Part shown: one piece after another, positions 1 to 6,394 of the stretch
How the letters are laid out: each line of letters begins with the position of its first letter
How positions within the stretch are numbered: the stretch's first letter is position 1
Assembly: GCA_002372815.1 (NCBI GenBank)
Contig: DFIR01000096.1
Coordinates: forward strand, 1-9,392
Reading direction: 5' to 3'
DNA: 9,392 nucleotides
Origin: Lachnospiraceae bacterium UBA3692
Lineage (GTDB): Bacteria; Bacillota; Clostridia; Lachnospirales; Lachnospiraceae
Notes under the pieces: model-generated
The model's input: the letters and a program-made list of their open reading frames with translations, nothing else
The model's database searches: none
Told to the model about the DNA's origin: nothing
Translations under genes and position numbers: made by a program

Positions 1-1
1 G

Positions 2-298
2 GAAGGAGCGCTTGAGATCAGCGGGCAGACATGCAAGAGGGGAGAGGACTTCGCGAGAGCGGAGTACACGAACCCTGTGCGTATGCTGACGACGACGGTG
101 AAGATCGACGGCGGGAGGATCCACAGGCTGCCGGTGATCAGCCGGAGCGAGATCCCGAAGGCGAAGCTGCCGGAGTGCCTGAAGTACCTGTACGGGATCC
201 AGGCGAGCGCGCCGGTGAAGAGCGGGGACGTGATCTGCGCGGACGTGTGCGGCACGGGCGTGGACATCGTAGCGGCGAGGGACGTCGCCTCTGCATAA
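2..298 (+). CDS. DUF1667 domain protein, C-terminal part (5' truncated by window edge)
   Basis: The reading frame is open from the first bases of the window and ends at TAA (296-298), giving about 98 residues with no start in view. It carries the typical DUF1667 pattern: a CKRG cysteine motif followed by a conserved acidic/aromatic stretch, then 'NPVRMLTTTVKI', 'IPKAKLPECL', and a closing 'APVKSGDVI...GTGVDIVA' segment. The missing N-terminus should hold the CxxC pair (family knowledge). Proteins of this family are short, of unknown biochemistry, cysteine-containing, and usually encoded last after a GlpA-like and a GlpB-like FAD oxidoreductase in Clostridia, where they are thought to be an electron-transfer or accessory subunit. 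The upstream partners would lie left of the window. The Met at 77 is internal, because the conserved domain extends upstream of it. Confidence 0.9.
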   Translation, partial: EGALEISGQTCKRGEDFARAEYTNPVRMLTTTVKIDGGRIHRLPVISRSEIPKAKLPECLKYLYGIQASAPVKSGDVICADVCGTGVDIVAARDVASA

Positions 299-315
299 AG
301 CAAAGTCAGCCACTC

Positions 316-360
316 GTGTGATGTATGGCCGCAGACCAGCTGGGCGGCCACACATCGCAC
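316..360 (+). terminator. Long stem-loop after the DUF1667 stop, possible transcript end
   Basis: Arms 316-332 and 344-360 pair over 17 positions with one A/C mismatch and one G-U wobble; the loop is 11 bases (333-343). It begins 18 bases after the stop codon, where an operon terminator is expected. There is no U-run after it (the following bases are A-rich), so it does not meet the rule for a canonical Rho-independent terminator. It may instead mark a 3' end, act with Rho, or stabilise the transcript. Confidence 0.4.
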
Positions 361-458
361 GGAATGAATAAAAAATGTCCAAAATCAGTAGGAATCAGTT
401 GCAGAAACCTGCAGCTCTGTTAAGTGCACGCAAAATCCCGGGAACCGTTGTTATTTTT

Positions 459-491
459 CCTGCCGGAAGCGGCGCGGCCGCGCGGCGCAGG
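459..491. repeat. GC-rich dyad with perfect 12-bp palindrome
   Basis: CCTGC (459-463) is matched by GCAGG (487-491), and between them lies GCGCGGCCGCGC (472-483), which equals its own reverse complement. It sits about 150 bases upstream of the MFS start. It could be a protein-binding dyad or an RNA hairpin in a leader. High GC makes chance palindromes more likely, so function is unproven. Confidence 0.35.
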
Positions 492-571
492 TGAAAAGAA
501 AGTACAGTAGGCCTTTCCATTTTTGCAGTCACAGTCATCATTTCATGCAGCAGCCTGGAAACACGTATCTT

Positions 572-600
572 TTGTAACTTGTGTAATCTGTTTGTTTATT
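572..600 (+). promoter_or_regulatory. Weak sigma-A-like promoter candidate for the MFS-led operon
   Basis: TTGTAA (572-577; 4 of 6 to TTGACA) and TTTATT (595-600; 4 of 6 to TATAAT) are 17 bases apart in a locally AT-rich patch, 38 bases upstream of the MFS start. The match is poor, and the call rests on spacing and position as much as on sequence. Confidence 0.25.
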
Positions 601-625
601 CAATGTTTCAATGCGGTACAAGAAG

Positions 626-632
626 AAAGGAG
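626..632 (+). promoter_or_regulatory. Ribosome binding site that fixes the MFS start at 639
   Basis: AAAGGAG lies 6 bases before ATG 639. An earlier in-frame ATG at 579 has no such site and would add 20 residues unlike an MFS N-terminus. Confidence 0.8.
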
Positions 633-638
633 TATGTG

Positions 639-1868
639 ATGAAGGACAATAACAGCATTCCCGCAAGAGCGTGGTCGATTCTGATCTCCCCCTGGGCGAT
701 CATGTTCATTTCCTATTTCGGCGTGCTGGGCCTCGGCATGATCCTGCCGGACATCCGTGAGACCTTCGGCATGACCCTGCAGCAGGGCGGCTACCTGTCG
801 ACCCTTTCGAGCCTTACGCAGGTGCTTCTGACACTCCCGATCGCGATGTTCGCGACCAAGATGAACCCGAAGTATCTGTTATTCACTATTTATCTTCTGA
901 CCGGCCTGGGCTTCCTGCTCCACGGGTTCGCGACCGGCCCGATGATGGTGTACATCGGCAGAGCGCTGATCGCCATCGGCATGGGATGCGTCGCCGGCCC
1001 TCTGGCGCTGGTCAAGAGAAGCTGGATCCCGGACTCCCAGATCACAAAGATCAACGGTATCGAGCAGTTCATGGGCACCGGCGGACAGGTCGTCGGCACG
1101 GTCTTCGTCACCACGCTGGTCACGCTCCTTGGCGGCTGGCAGGGCCTGATGAACGCGCTCGGCATCATCGGCCTGGCAGTGTCCGCGCTGTGGTTCGTGA
1201 TGTATAAGGAGAACCCGGAGAACCCCGTGCAGCTGGAGAAGGGCAGCCTTGTCGGGCCGCTTATGGAAGCTGTCAAGAACAAGAACATCTGGCTGCTGGC
1301 CATCGGCTGGCCGGGCACGACGCTGGTCTGGATCGCGATGACGACTTTCTGGCCCACATACGCAACAGAATCCCTCGGCCTGACCATGAGCCAGGCAGGT
1401 ATCGCGATCGGCATGATCCCGATCTTCTCGGCGATCGCGTCCATCACATCGCCGTTCCTGGCGAACGCGATCGGCTACGACAAGCCCCTCATCTGGCCTT
1501 GGGGCATCATCCTGGCACTGGCATACTACGGCGGCGTCGTGTTGACGAGCTTCCCGCTGCTCTGCCTCACATTTGCGATCGCGGGCTATGGAGCGTTCTG
1601 CTTCGTGCCGCTGGCACTGGGTGTTCCTTTCAAGGAGGGCAAGCTGTCCCCTGCGGCGATCAGTGTCGGCACGGCGATCGTCCTTACGATCGCGAACGTG
1701 GGCGGCATGTTTGCCGGTATCATCGTCGGCAACCTGACGAACTCTCTGCCTTTGAAGACAGCCCTGTCCTGGTGCTGCCTGTCCCCGCTGCTGTGGCTGA
1801 CCACCTTCTTCCTGCCTGAGCTGGGCAAGAAGGAAATGGACCGCCGCGCTGCCGAGGCGCAGAAATAA
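639..1868 (+). CDS. Major facilitator superfamily transporter
   Basis: A 409-residue integral membrane protein with about 12 hydrophobic segments (roughly residues 18-36, 50-70, 80-98, 103-123, 145-165, 170-190, then 218-238, 258-277, 284-303, 308-330, 345-367, 376-395). The two six-helix halves are split by a charged central loop (about 191-216, 'KENPENPVQLEKG'). This is the normal MFS length and layout. Small-residue-rich helix 4 ('GRALIAIGMGCVAGPLAL') is typical of the fold. It sits in the cytoplasmic membrane and probably imports the substrate handled by the kinase and flavoproteins downstream; the general shape recalls MFS anion/organic-acid carriers of the CynX/NimT kind, but I cannot assign a substrate. 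It is the first gene of the block, 88 bases before the kinase gene. Start chosen at ATG 639 from its AAAGGAG site. Confidence 0.88.
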   Translation: MKDNNSIPARAWSILISPWAIMFISYFGVLGLGMILPDIRETFGMTLQQGGYLSTLSSLTQVLLTLPIAMFATKMNPKYLLFTIYLLTGLGFLLHGFATGPMMVYIGRALIAIGMGCVAGPLALVKRSWIPDSQITKINGIEQFMGTGGQVVGTVFVTTLVTLLGGWQGLMNALGIIGLAVSALWFVMYKENPENPVQLEKGSLVGPLMEAVKNKNIWLLAIGWPGTTLVWIAMTTFWPTYATESLGLTMSQAGIAIGMIPIFSAIASITSPFLANAIGYDKPLIWPWGIILALAYYGGVVLTSFPLLCLTFAIAGYGAFCFVPLALGVPFKEGKLSPAAISVGTAIVLTIANVGGMFAGIIVGNLTNSLPLKTALSWCCLSPLLWLTTFFLPELGKKEMDRRAAEAQK

Positions 1869-1907
1869 GTCTGCCGGTCTGAATATCGTACTGAACAGAT
1901 GACGTGT

Positions 1908-1934
1908 GAGGGGCCATGTCCTGCATGGCCCTTT
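1908..1934 (+). other. Intercistronic hairpin between MFS and kinase genes
   Basis: GGGCCATG (1911-1918) pairs perfectly with CATGGCCC (1924-1931) around the loop TCCTG. The stem can extend three more pairs outward (1908-1910 with 1932-1934, two of them G-U). Only three Ts follow and they are used in the extended stem, so this is at best a weak terminator. More likely it is a processing or stability element that sets transporter and kinase mRNA levels differently. It ends 8 bases before the kinase ribosome binding site. Confidence 0.5.
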
Positions 1935-1942
1935 GCGCAGAA

Positions 1943-1949
1943 AGAGGAG
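1943..1949 (+). promoter_or_regulatory. Ribosome binding site that fixes the kinase start at 1957
   Basis: AGAGGAG is 7 bases before ATG 1957. The protein then begins directly with the family N-terminus (MGKDYILVVDEGTT). A possible GTG at 1906 lies upstream of the hairpin and would add 17 unrelated residues. Confidence 0.8.
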
Positions 1950-1956
1950 CTCTGAC

Positions 1957-3471
1957 ATGGGCAAAGATTACATTCTTGTTGTCGATGAAGGAACGACCGG
2001 TCTTCGCGGCGTCGTGTTCAACAGAAATATGGAGATCGTCGGACAGCATTACGAGAAGATCACTTCGTTCTATCCCGGCCCCAGTGAAGTGGAGCAGGAC
2101 GGCGAGGAGATCTGGGAGAAACAGGTCCTCGCGCTGCGGGAAGCCGTGAAGAAAGCCGGCATCTCTCCGGAAGAGATCGCTGCGGTCGGCGTCACCCACC
2201 AGCGCGGCACACACGGATATTGGAATAAGAAGACCGGGAAGATCCACGGCAGATTCATGGTGTGGCAGGACACCCGCGGTGTCCGCGCCAGGAAGACCCT
2301 GCTGGAGGATCCCGCATTCCAGAAGCTGGGCGAGAGATATCCGATCGTCAAACTGACGACGGAGACCATGGCCTCTTCGGAACCGGCCTGTGACAGGGCG
2401 ATGTTCGACGAGCACCCGGACCTGCTGGCGGAGATCCAGGCGGATCCCGACTGCGTCTGGGGCGGCATCGACACATGGCTCCTCTACAAGCTCACCGGCG
2501 GCAAGGTCCACGCGATGTGCGCCTCCCACGCCGGAACGCTGCCAATCTACGACCACGACGACGACGGCTTCAACTATGAGGCACTTGCCTTCGCCTACAT
2601 CACGAAGGAGATGATGCCGGAAGTGCTGCCGGACGTCCATGACTACGGCTTGATGACCGCGGACATCCTGGGCATCGAGATCCCGATCAAGTCCTGCATC
2701 GCCGACCAGCAGTCGGCGCTCTTCTCGGAGGGCGGCCAGGGACTCGGCTCCGCCAAGTGCACGATGGGCACAGGCACCTTCGTCGACGTCAATATCGGTC
2801 TGGGACATCCCACCAGCGGCATGTTCTTCCCGATCTGCGCGTGGAAGATCAACGGCGTCAAGACCTTCATGTATGAGGCGGCCGTGACGGCTGCGGGCAC
2901 ATCCCTCGAGTGGGCGAAGAGCAACATCCGTCTCTTCGACAACTTCGGCGAGATGGATGACATCGCGCTGTCCGTCGAGGACAATGCGGGCGTCTACTTC
3001 GTCCCCGGCCTCAGCGGCATGGACGGCGCGCCGTTCATGAACACCAACGGCCGCGGCTCCTTCATGGGACTGGAGGCGCGGAGCACCCGGGCCAATTTCG
3101 TGCGGGCGCTGCTCGAGAGCTTCGGCTATTCGACGGCCTACCTGTTCGAGGAGATCGGCACGGCGGTGGAGAACTTCCGGGCCGGCACCATCAATGTGGA
3201 CGGCGGTGTCTCCAGGTCCAAGGTCGTCTGCCAGACGATCTCCGACCTGCTGGGCGTCAAGGTGATCCGCCAGAAGGCGGACGAGGCGACGGCCATGGGC
3301 GCTGCCGAGATGGCGGCGATCAACCTCGGCTGGTTCGGCGAGGAGGATGTGACCAGGTTCATCATTGTGGATAAGGAATACACACCTTCCGAAAATGCCG
3401 GGAAACTGAAAGAAAACTATAAGATGTGGCGGAAAGCCGTCGAGAGGTCCAAGGACTGGATCGAAGACTGA
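1957..3471 (+). CDS. FGGY-family carbohydrate/polyol kinase, glycerol-kinase-like
   Basis: This is a 504-residue cytoplasmic kinase, the usual FGGY length, colinear with glycerol kinase GlpK throughout. Visible landmarks: N-terminal phosphate loop 'DEGTTGLRGVVF' (10-21), 'THQRGT' (80-85), 'VWQD' (102-105), 'GGIDTWLLYKLTGGKVH' (169-185), the catalytic-base segment 'ADQQSALF' with Asp250, 'GTGTF' (271-275), and the adenosine-site 'DGG' (415-417) followed by 'TAMGAA'. It should transfer phosphate from ATP to a hydroxyl of a small polyol or ketose. Compared with E. coli GlpK, the Arg, Trp and catalytic Asp of the glycerol pocket are kept, but the Glu of 'QRET' is Gly84 here, and the region of GlpK Tyr135 ('TTETMASSEPAC', 134-145) has no tyrosine. 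The substrate may therefore not be glycerol; erythritol, threitol, a tetrulose or another polyol are possibilities I cannot separate. Neighbouring GlpA-like and other flavoproteins suggest the phosphorylated product is then oxidised. Confidence 0.88.
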   Translation: MGKDYILVVDEGTTGLRGVVFNRNMEIVGQHYEKITSFYPGPSEVEQDGEEIWEKQVLALREAVKKAGISPEEIAAVGVTHQRGTHGYWNKKTGKIHGRFMVWQDTRGVRARKTLLEDPAFQKLGERYPIVKLTTETMASSEPACDRAMFDEHPDLLAEIQADPDCVWGGIDTWLLYKLTGGKVHAMCASHAGTLPIYDHDDDGFNYEALAFAYITKEMMPEVLPDVHDYGLMTADILGIEIPIKSCIADQQSALFSEGGQGLGSAKCTMGTGTFVDVNIGLGHPTSGMFFPICAWKINGVKTFMYEAAVTAAGTSLEWAKSNIRLFDNFGEMDDIALSVEDNAGVYFVPGLSGMDGAPFMNTNGRGSFMGLEARSTRANFVRALLESFGYSTAYLFEEIGTAVENFRAGTINVDGGVSRSKVVCQTISDLLGVKVIRQKADEATAMGAAEMAAINLGWFGEEDVTRFIIVDKEYTPSENAGKLKENYKMWRKAVERSKDWIED

Positions 3472-3483
3472 GGGGGCCTGCAG

Positions 3484-3518
3484 ACAGGGGAGATGAAAAG
3501 CAGTTTTGTCTCCCCTGT
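3484..3518 (+). other. Strong intercistronic hairpin between kinase and DUF362 genes
   Basis: ACAGGGGAGA (3484-3493) and TCTCCCCTGT (3509-3518) are perfect 10-base complements. The stem continues inward with two G-U pairs and three A-U pairs, giving about 15 pairs and a 5-base loop (AGCAG). It starts 12 bases after the kinase stop. No U-run follows, so it is not a classical terminator. An ATG at 3493 lies inside the stem, which argues against it as a start codon. Confidence 0.6.
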
Positions 3519-3547
3519 TCATCATAGCGAGGCCCGGACTACGGCAC

Positions 3548-3553
3548 GGAGGA
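3548..3553 (+). promoter_or_regulatory. Ribosome binding site that fixes the DUF362 start at 3559
   Basis: GGAGGA is 5 bases before ATG 3559. The alternative ATG at 3493 directly abuts a GGGGAG and is buried in the hairpin, so translation from 3559 is preferred. Confidence 0.78.
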
Positions 3554-3558
3554 AGAAT

Positions 3559-4566
3559 ATGGCTGTAAAAATCACACCCGGTGCAGGCGGAGAATACTAC
3601 ATCCCTTACGAGAACCGCACAGGCCCGGAATCCATCGTCTACTTTACCCGGGACCTCTCCCCGGAAGGTCTGCGCAAGGTATACCGCAAGCTCAGCGGCG
3701 TCCTCTGTGGCAAAGTGGCCGTGAAGCTGCACACCGGCGAGAAGAACGGACCGAACATCATTCCCAGGCCCTGGGTCCGGGAACTCTTCGAGAAGGAACT
3801 GAGCGCCTTCGACGATGTCTCCATCGTTGAGACGAATACCTATTACGAGGGCGACCGCTACACGACGGAGCAGCACCGCGAGACGCTGGAAGTGAACGGC
3901 TGGACCTTCGCGCCGGTCGACATTATGGACGAGCACGGGACCGCTGCACTGCCAGTAAAGAACGGAAAATGGTTTACGGAGATGATCGTGGGCGAGAGCC
4001 TTCCTTCCTATGATTCCTTCCTCGCGCTCACTCATTTCAAGGGACATACGCAGGGCGGATTCGGAGGATCCAACAAGAACATCGGCATCGGCTGCGCGGA
4101 CGGACGGATCGGCAAGAAGATGATCCACACCGGCGACCACGCCGACATGTGGGCGATCAGGACGGAAGAGCTGATGGAGCGGATCACGGAGTCCACCAAG
4201 GCGACGATCGATCATTTTGCCGGGAAGATCGCCTATATCAATGTGCTCCGCAACATGTCCGTCTCCTGCGACTGCGAGGGCCTGAACGCCGCGCCGGTGG
4301 TCACGCCGAATATTGGCATCGTGGGATCCTTCGACATTCTGGCAGCGGACCAGGCCAGTGTGGATCTGGTCTATGCACTGGAGGAAGAGGACCACAAGGA
4401 TCTCGTCGAACGCATTGAGTCGAGACACGGCCATCGCCAGCTCACCTACATGAAGGAGATGGGCATGGGCAACGACAGATACGTGCTGATCGACCTCGAC
4501 AGCGGGGACGAGCGCAGGATCTGCCCGAAGACAGCGGTGGAGGGCGTCACGCCGTTCGCCGGCTGA
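3559..4566 (+). CDS. DUF362 domain protein
   Basis: A 335-residue soluble protein with the DUF362 signature in order: 'VYFTRDLS' (28-35), 'VAVKLHTGEKNGPNIIP' (53-69), 'ALTHFKGHTQGGFGGSNKNIGIGC' region (156-179), a basic/His segment 'GKKMIH' (185-190), and 'CDCEG' (237-241) followed by 'NIGIVGSFDILAADQASVDLV' region (251-271). Many DUF362 proteins carry an added ferredoxin-like 4Fe-4S domain with two CxxCxxC clusters; here none is present, only scattered cysteines (50, 179, 237, 239, 322). The function of the family is unknown; cofactor or metal binding is often suspected. About 25 residues precede the first conserved strand, slightly longer than usual. It lies 87 bases after the kinase gene and 52 bases before the FMN enzyme gene, so it is probably cotranscribed and may serve one of the flavoproteins. 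Family assignment is firm; role is open. Confidence 0.88.
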   Translation: MAVKITPGAGGEYYIPYENRTGPESIVYFTRDLSPEGLRKVYRKLSGVLCGKVAVKLHTGEKNGPNIIPRPWVRELFEKELSAFDDVSIVETNTYYEGDRYTTEQHRETLEVNGWTFAPVDIMDEHGTAALPVKNGKWFTEMIVGESLPSYDSFLALTHFKGHTQGGFGGSNKNIGIGCADGRIGKKMIHTGDHADMWAIRTEELMERITESTKATIDHFAGKIAYINVLRNMSVSCDCEGLNAAPVVTPNIGIVGSFDILAADQASVDLVYALEEEDHKDLVERIESRHGHRQLTYMKEMGMGNDRYVLIDLDSGDERRICPKTAVEGVTPFAG

Positions 4567-4618
4567 GCAGCTCACGCGGAGCAGGAAACAGGTTGCGCAG
4601 GAAAGGGGGATCCCGCAG

Positions 4619-5572
4619 ATGATCGGCAAATATGTGGAAGAAGGATGGAACCATCTCGTCTCCCGGGGACTGCAAACGGTCCGCGGCTGTGAGACAGGCA
4701 ATTCCGTGCGGCAGAGCCGCGCGTACATCGACTCGATCCAGGTGGAGCTGCGTGTGATCGACGCGCCTCTCACAGCGGACACCTCCTGCACGTTTTTCGG
4801 CAGGAAATTCGCCACGCCTCTGATGAGCGGTGCCATGTCCGGCGTGGATAATATCCGCGAGCACGGCATGATCGTCTTCGCAAAGGGCATGCAGGCCGCC
4901 GGATCGTGCATGTGGGTCGGGATCGGCCCGGACCAGGAGCTGCAGGAGATCTGCGATCTCGGAATACCGGCGATCAAGATCATCAAGCCTTACCGGGATA
5001 CGGACAAGATCTTTCAGAAGCTGGAAGCGGCGGAGAAGGCCGGCTGCATCGCGGTCGGCATGGACATCGACTTCGCGTTCGGGAGCAAATCGGGTGATTT
5101 CCTGAAGGCGAATGACTGGTGTTCCCCGAAGACATCCGCCGAACTGGCATCGTTCATAGCCGCGACGAAGCTGCCCTTCATCTTCAAGGGTGTCCTCAGC
5201 GAGCGTGATGCTTACAAGGCGATGGAACTCGGCGCAGGCGGCATCGTGATCTCCAGCCACAGCGGCAACGCGATCGACTATGCCGTGCCGCCGATGAAGA
5301 TCCTCCCGAAGATCGCGAAGATCGCGGACAGAAAGATCCCTGTATTCATCGACGGGGACATCAAACACGGCAGCGACGTGTTCAAGGCGCTTGCGCTCGG
5401 CGCGGACGGCGCGCTGGCGGGCCGCTCCCTGATGGCTGGCATGGAACTGGACGGTGCGGAAGGCATCACAAAAGTCGTGAAAGGCATCACGGAGGAGCTC
5501 CGGCGCAACATGTGCCTGACAGGCGCGGCGTCGATCGGGGAGATCGATCCGTCGGTCCTCTGGCTGCCGTGA
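4619..5572 (+). CDS. FMN-dependent alpha-hydroxy-acid dehydrogenase-like protein
   Basis: A 317-residue TIM-barrel flavoprotein of the glycolate oxidase / lactate dehydrogenase (FMN_dh) family, shorter than the 350-380 residues of plant glycolate oxidase but similar to soluble clostridial versions. Landmarks: 'FATPLMSGAMSG' FMN loop (64-75), 'FIFKGV' with Lys190, catalytic His214 in 'ISSHSGNAID' (211-220), FMN-phosphate loop 'FIDGDIKHGSDVFKALALGADG' region (243-264), 'GR' (268-269), and a C-terminal 'ELRRNMCLTGAASIGEI'. Canonical members read 'SNHGGRQLD' or similar at the active site. Here the substrate-carboxylate Arg is Asn217, the Gly after His is Ser215, and the Arg of 'DGGxRRG' is Lys249. 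FMN binding and hydride chemistry look intact, but the substrate may not be an ordinary 2-hydroxy acid. No signal peptide or cytochrome domain is seen, so it is cytoplasmic. Start at ATG 4619 follows AAAGGGGGA (4602-4610) by 8 bases. Confidence 0.87.
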   Translation: MIGKYVEEGWNHLVSRGLQTVRGCETGNSVRQSRAYIDSIQVELRVIDAPLTADTSCTFFGRKFATPLMSGAMSGVDNIREHGMIVFAKGMQAAGSCMWVGIGPDQELQEICDLGIPAIKIIKPYRDTDKIFQKLEAAEKAGCIAVGMDIDFAFGSKSGDFLKANDWCSPKTSAELASFIAATKLPFIFKGVLSERDAYKAMELGAGGIVISSHSGNAIDYAVPPMKILPKIAKIADRKIPVFIDGDIKHGSDVFKALALGADGALAGRSLMAGMELDGAEGITKVVKGITEELRRNMCLTGAASIGEIDPSVLWLP

Positions 5573-5597
5573 CCGCACCGCCGGTCCGAACAGCCGG

Positions 5598-5605
5598 AAA
5601 GGAGG
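5598..5605 (+). promoter_or_regulatory. Ribosome binding site supporting a GTG start at 5612
   Basis: AAAGGAGG, the best Shine-Dalgarno match in the window, is 6 bases before GTG 5612. There is no in-frame ATG before the catalytic RHG motif, so GTG must be the start. Confidence 0.82.
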
Positions 5606-5611
5606 AAAGAC

Positions 5612-6286
5612 GTGGAAGAAAACAGACTGTACATCACATTTATCCGGCACGGGCAGACGCCGAACAATAAGGAAGGACGTTTCTGCGGGAGGACAGACTA
5701 CCTGCTCACGGAGGAGGGCAAGGCTTTCATCTGTGACATGGTACAGGCACATCCCTACAGAAAACCGGAGCACATCTACTGTTCTCCGGCTACCCGCTGC
5801 CTGGAGACAGCGGCACTTTCCTATCCGAACACGACGGACATACGGGAGATCGTCATGGACCTCCAGGAGTTTCACTTCGGGATCTTTGAGGCGAGACTCT
5901 CCAGTGAGATGTGGGCGGATCCGCGCTATGCCGATGCCTTTGACAGGATGGACGACGATTTTGGATTCCCCGGCGGGGAAAAGATCGGAGAATGCAAGGC
6001 CCGCGGCGTGCGGGCCGTACACGCGGTCATCGCGGATGCCTTCGAAAAGGGGTATCACGAGATCGCGATCGTGACCCACAGTCTGATCATGCAGCAGATG
6101 TTCGGCGTGATGATGACGGCAGAGGAGTATTCGCATCTGCCCTACATGATCCCGAACGGCATGGGCGTGCGGATGTACACGACGCCGGAGATCGCCGCCT
6201 CGGAGACACCGCTGAAGTATGTCAGCACTGCCCCGGAAGGCGCGGAGATCCCGGACATGCGGGACAATCCGTACCAGAGAAGATGA
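5612..6286 (+). CDS. Histidine phosphatase family protein (phosphoglycerate-mutase-like)
   Basis: A 224-residue cytoplasmic protein with the complete histidine-phosphatase catalytic set: nucleophile His13 in 'FIRHGQT' (10-16), the 'GRFCGRTDYLLTEEG' segment (22-36), Arg62 in 'CSPATRCLETA' (57-67), the acidic Glu86 in 'LQEFHFGIFE' (84-93), and the second His156 in 'IVTHS' (153-157). Its size fits small-molecule phosphatases of the CobC/PhoE/GpmB type. Next to a sugar/polyol kinase it could release phosphate from a pathway product, or act as housekeeping repair of a phosphorylated dead-end metabolite; sequence alone does not tell. It follows the FMN enzyme gene by 39 bases and uses GTG with a near-perfect ribosome binding site. 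A terminator-like hairpin starts 5 bases after its stop, so it may be the last gene of the MFS-led transcript. Confidence 0.88.
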   Translation: MEENRLYITFIRHGQTPNNKEGRFCGRTDYLLTEEGKAFICDMVQAHPYRKPEHIYCSPATRCLETAALSYPNTTDIREIVMDLQEFHFGIFEARLSSEMWADPRYADAFDRMDDDFGFPGGEKIGECKARGVRAVHAVIADAFEKGYHEIAIVTHSLIMQQMFGVMMTAEEYSHLPYMIPNGMGVRMYTTPEIAASETPLKYVSTAPEGAEIPDMRDNPYQRR

Positions 6287-6290
6287 AACA

Positions 6291-6328
6291 GCTGCGCGGG
6301 TCTCTCCTTTCGGAGAGACGCGGCTTTT
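6291..6328 (+). terminator. Probable intrinsic terminator after the phosphatase gene
   Basis: GTCTCTCC (6300-6307) pairs perfectly with GGAGAGAC (6312-6319) around loop TTTC. A further 5 pairs (6291-6295 with 6320-6324) form across a 4-base bulge, and TTTT (6325-6328) follows at once. The U-run is short, so termination may be partial and allow readthrough into the next flavoprotein gene. Confidence 0.5.
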
Positions 6329-6365
6329 CAGAGACGGAGCGTATCCTGAAATATACAAAATCCCG

Positions 6366-6371
6366 TATGAT
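6366..6371 (+). promoter_or_regulatory. Possible -10 element for the AGPS-like gene
   Basis: TATGAT matches TATAAT in 5 of 6 positions, lies 31-36 bases before the start at 6402, and follows the terminator-like hairpin. No acceptable -35 is visible at 16-18 bases spacing, so this is a weak call. Confidence 0.22.
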
Positions 6372-6387
6372 GTACAAAAACAGAAAG

Positions 6388-6394
6388 AAAGGAG
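6388..6394 (+). promoter_or_regulatory. Ribosome binding site that fixes the AGPS-like start at 6402
   Basis: AAAGGAG is 7 bases before ATG 6402. The frame stays open upstream to 6219, but that part overlaps the phosphatase gene and the hairpin and shows no family similarity. Confidence 0.82.

Larger units (their letters stand above)
299..638. other. 340-base gene-free region between the DUF1667 gene and the MFS gene
   Basis: No convincing coding sequence on either strand. It contains a long imperfect stem-loop just after the DUF1667 stop (316-360), a short hairpin (399-404 with 409-414, loop AAAC), a GC-rich dyad (459-491) centred on the perfect palindrome GCGCGGCCGCGC (472-483), and a weak sigma-A-like promoter candidate (572-600). 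It probably separates two transcription units and holds the control region of the MFS-led operon. Confidence 0.6.

Noticed and set aside
579..638. Upstream ATG extension of the MFS protein
   Set aside because: No ribosome binding site before 579, while AAAGGAG is correctly spaced before ATG 639; the extra 20 residues do not resemble an MFS N-terminus.
3493..3558. Upstream ATG extension of the DUF362 protein
   Set aside because: The ATG lies inside the perfect hairpin, its SD-like sequence directly abuts it, and the added residues are unlike the family.
1720..4986. Very long open frame (over 1000 codons) on the minus strand across the MFS, kinase, DUF362 and FMN genes
   Set aside because: It runs antisense through four genes with clear family motifs, has no recognisable domain, and is rich in Arg, His, Asp and Val as expected of a frame opposite GC-rich codons. 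It is a by-product of the base composition of the + strand genes.
5573..5611. Short CCGG...CCGG dyad before the phosphatase gene
   Set aside because: Only four base pairs in GC-rich DNA; expected by chance.
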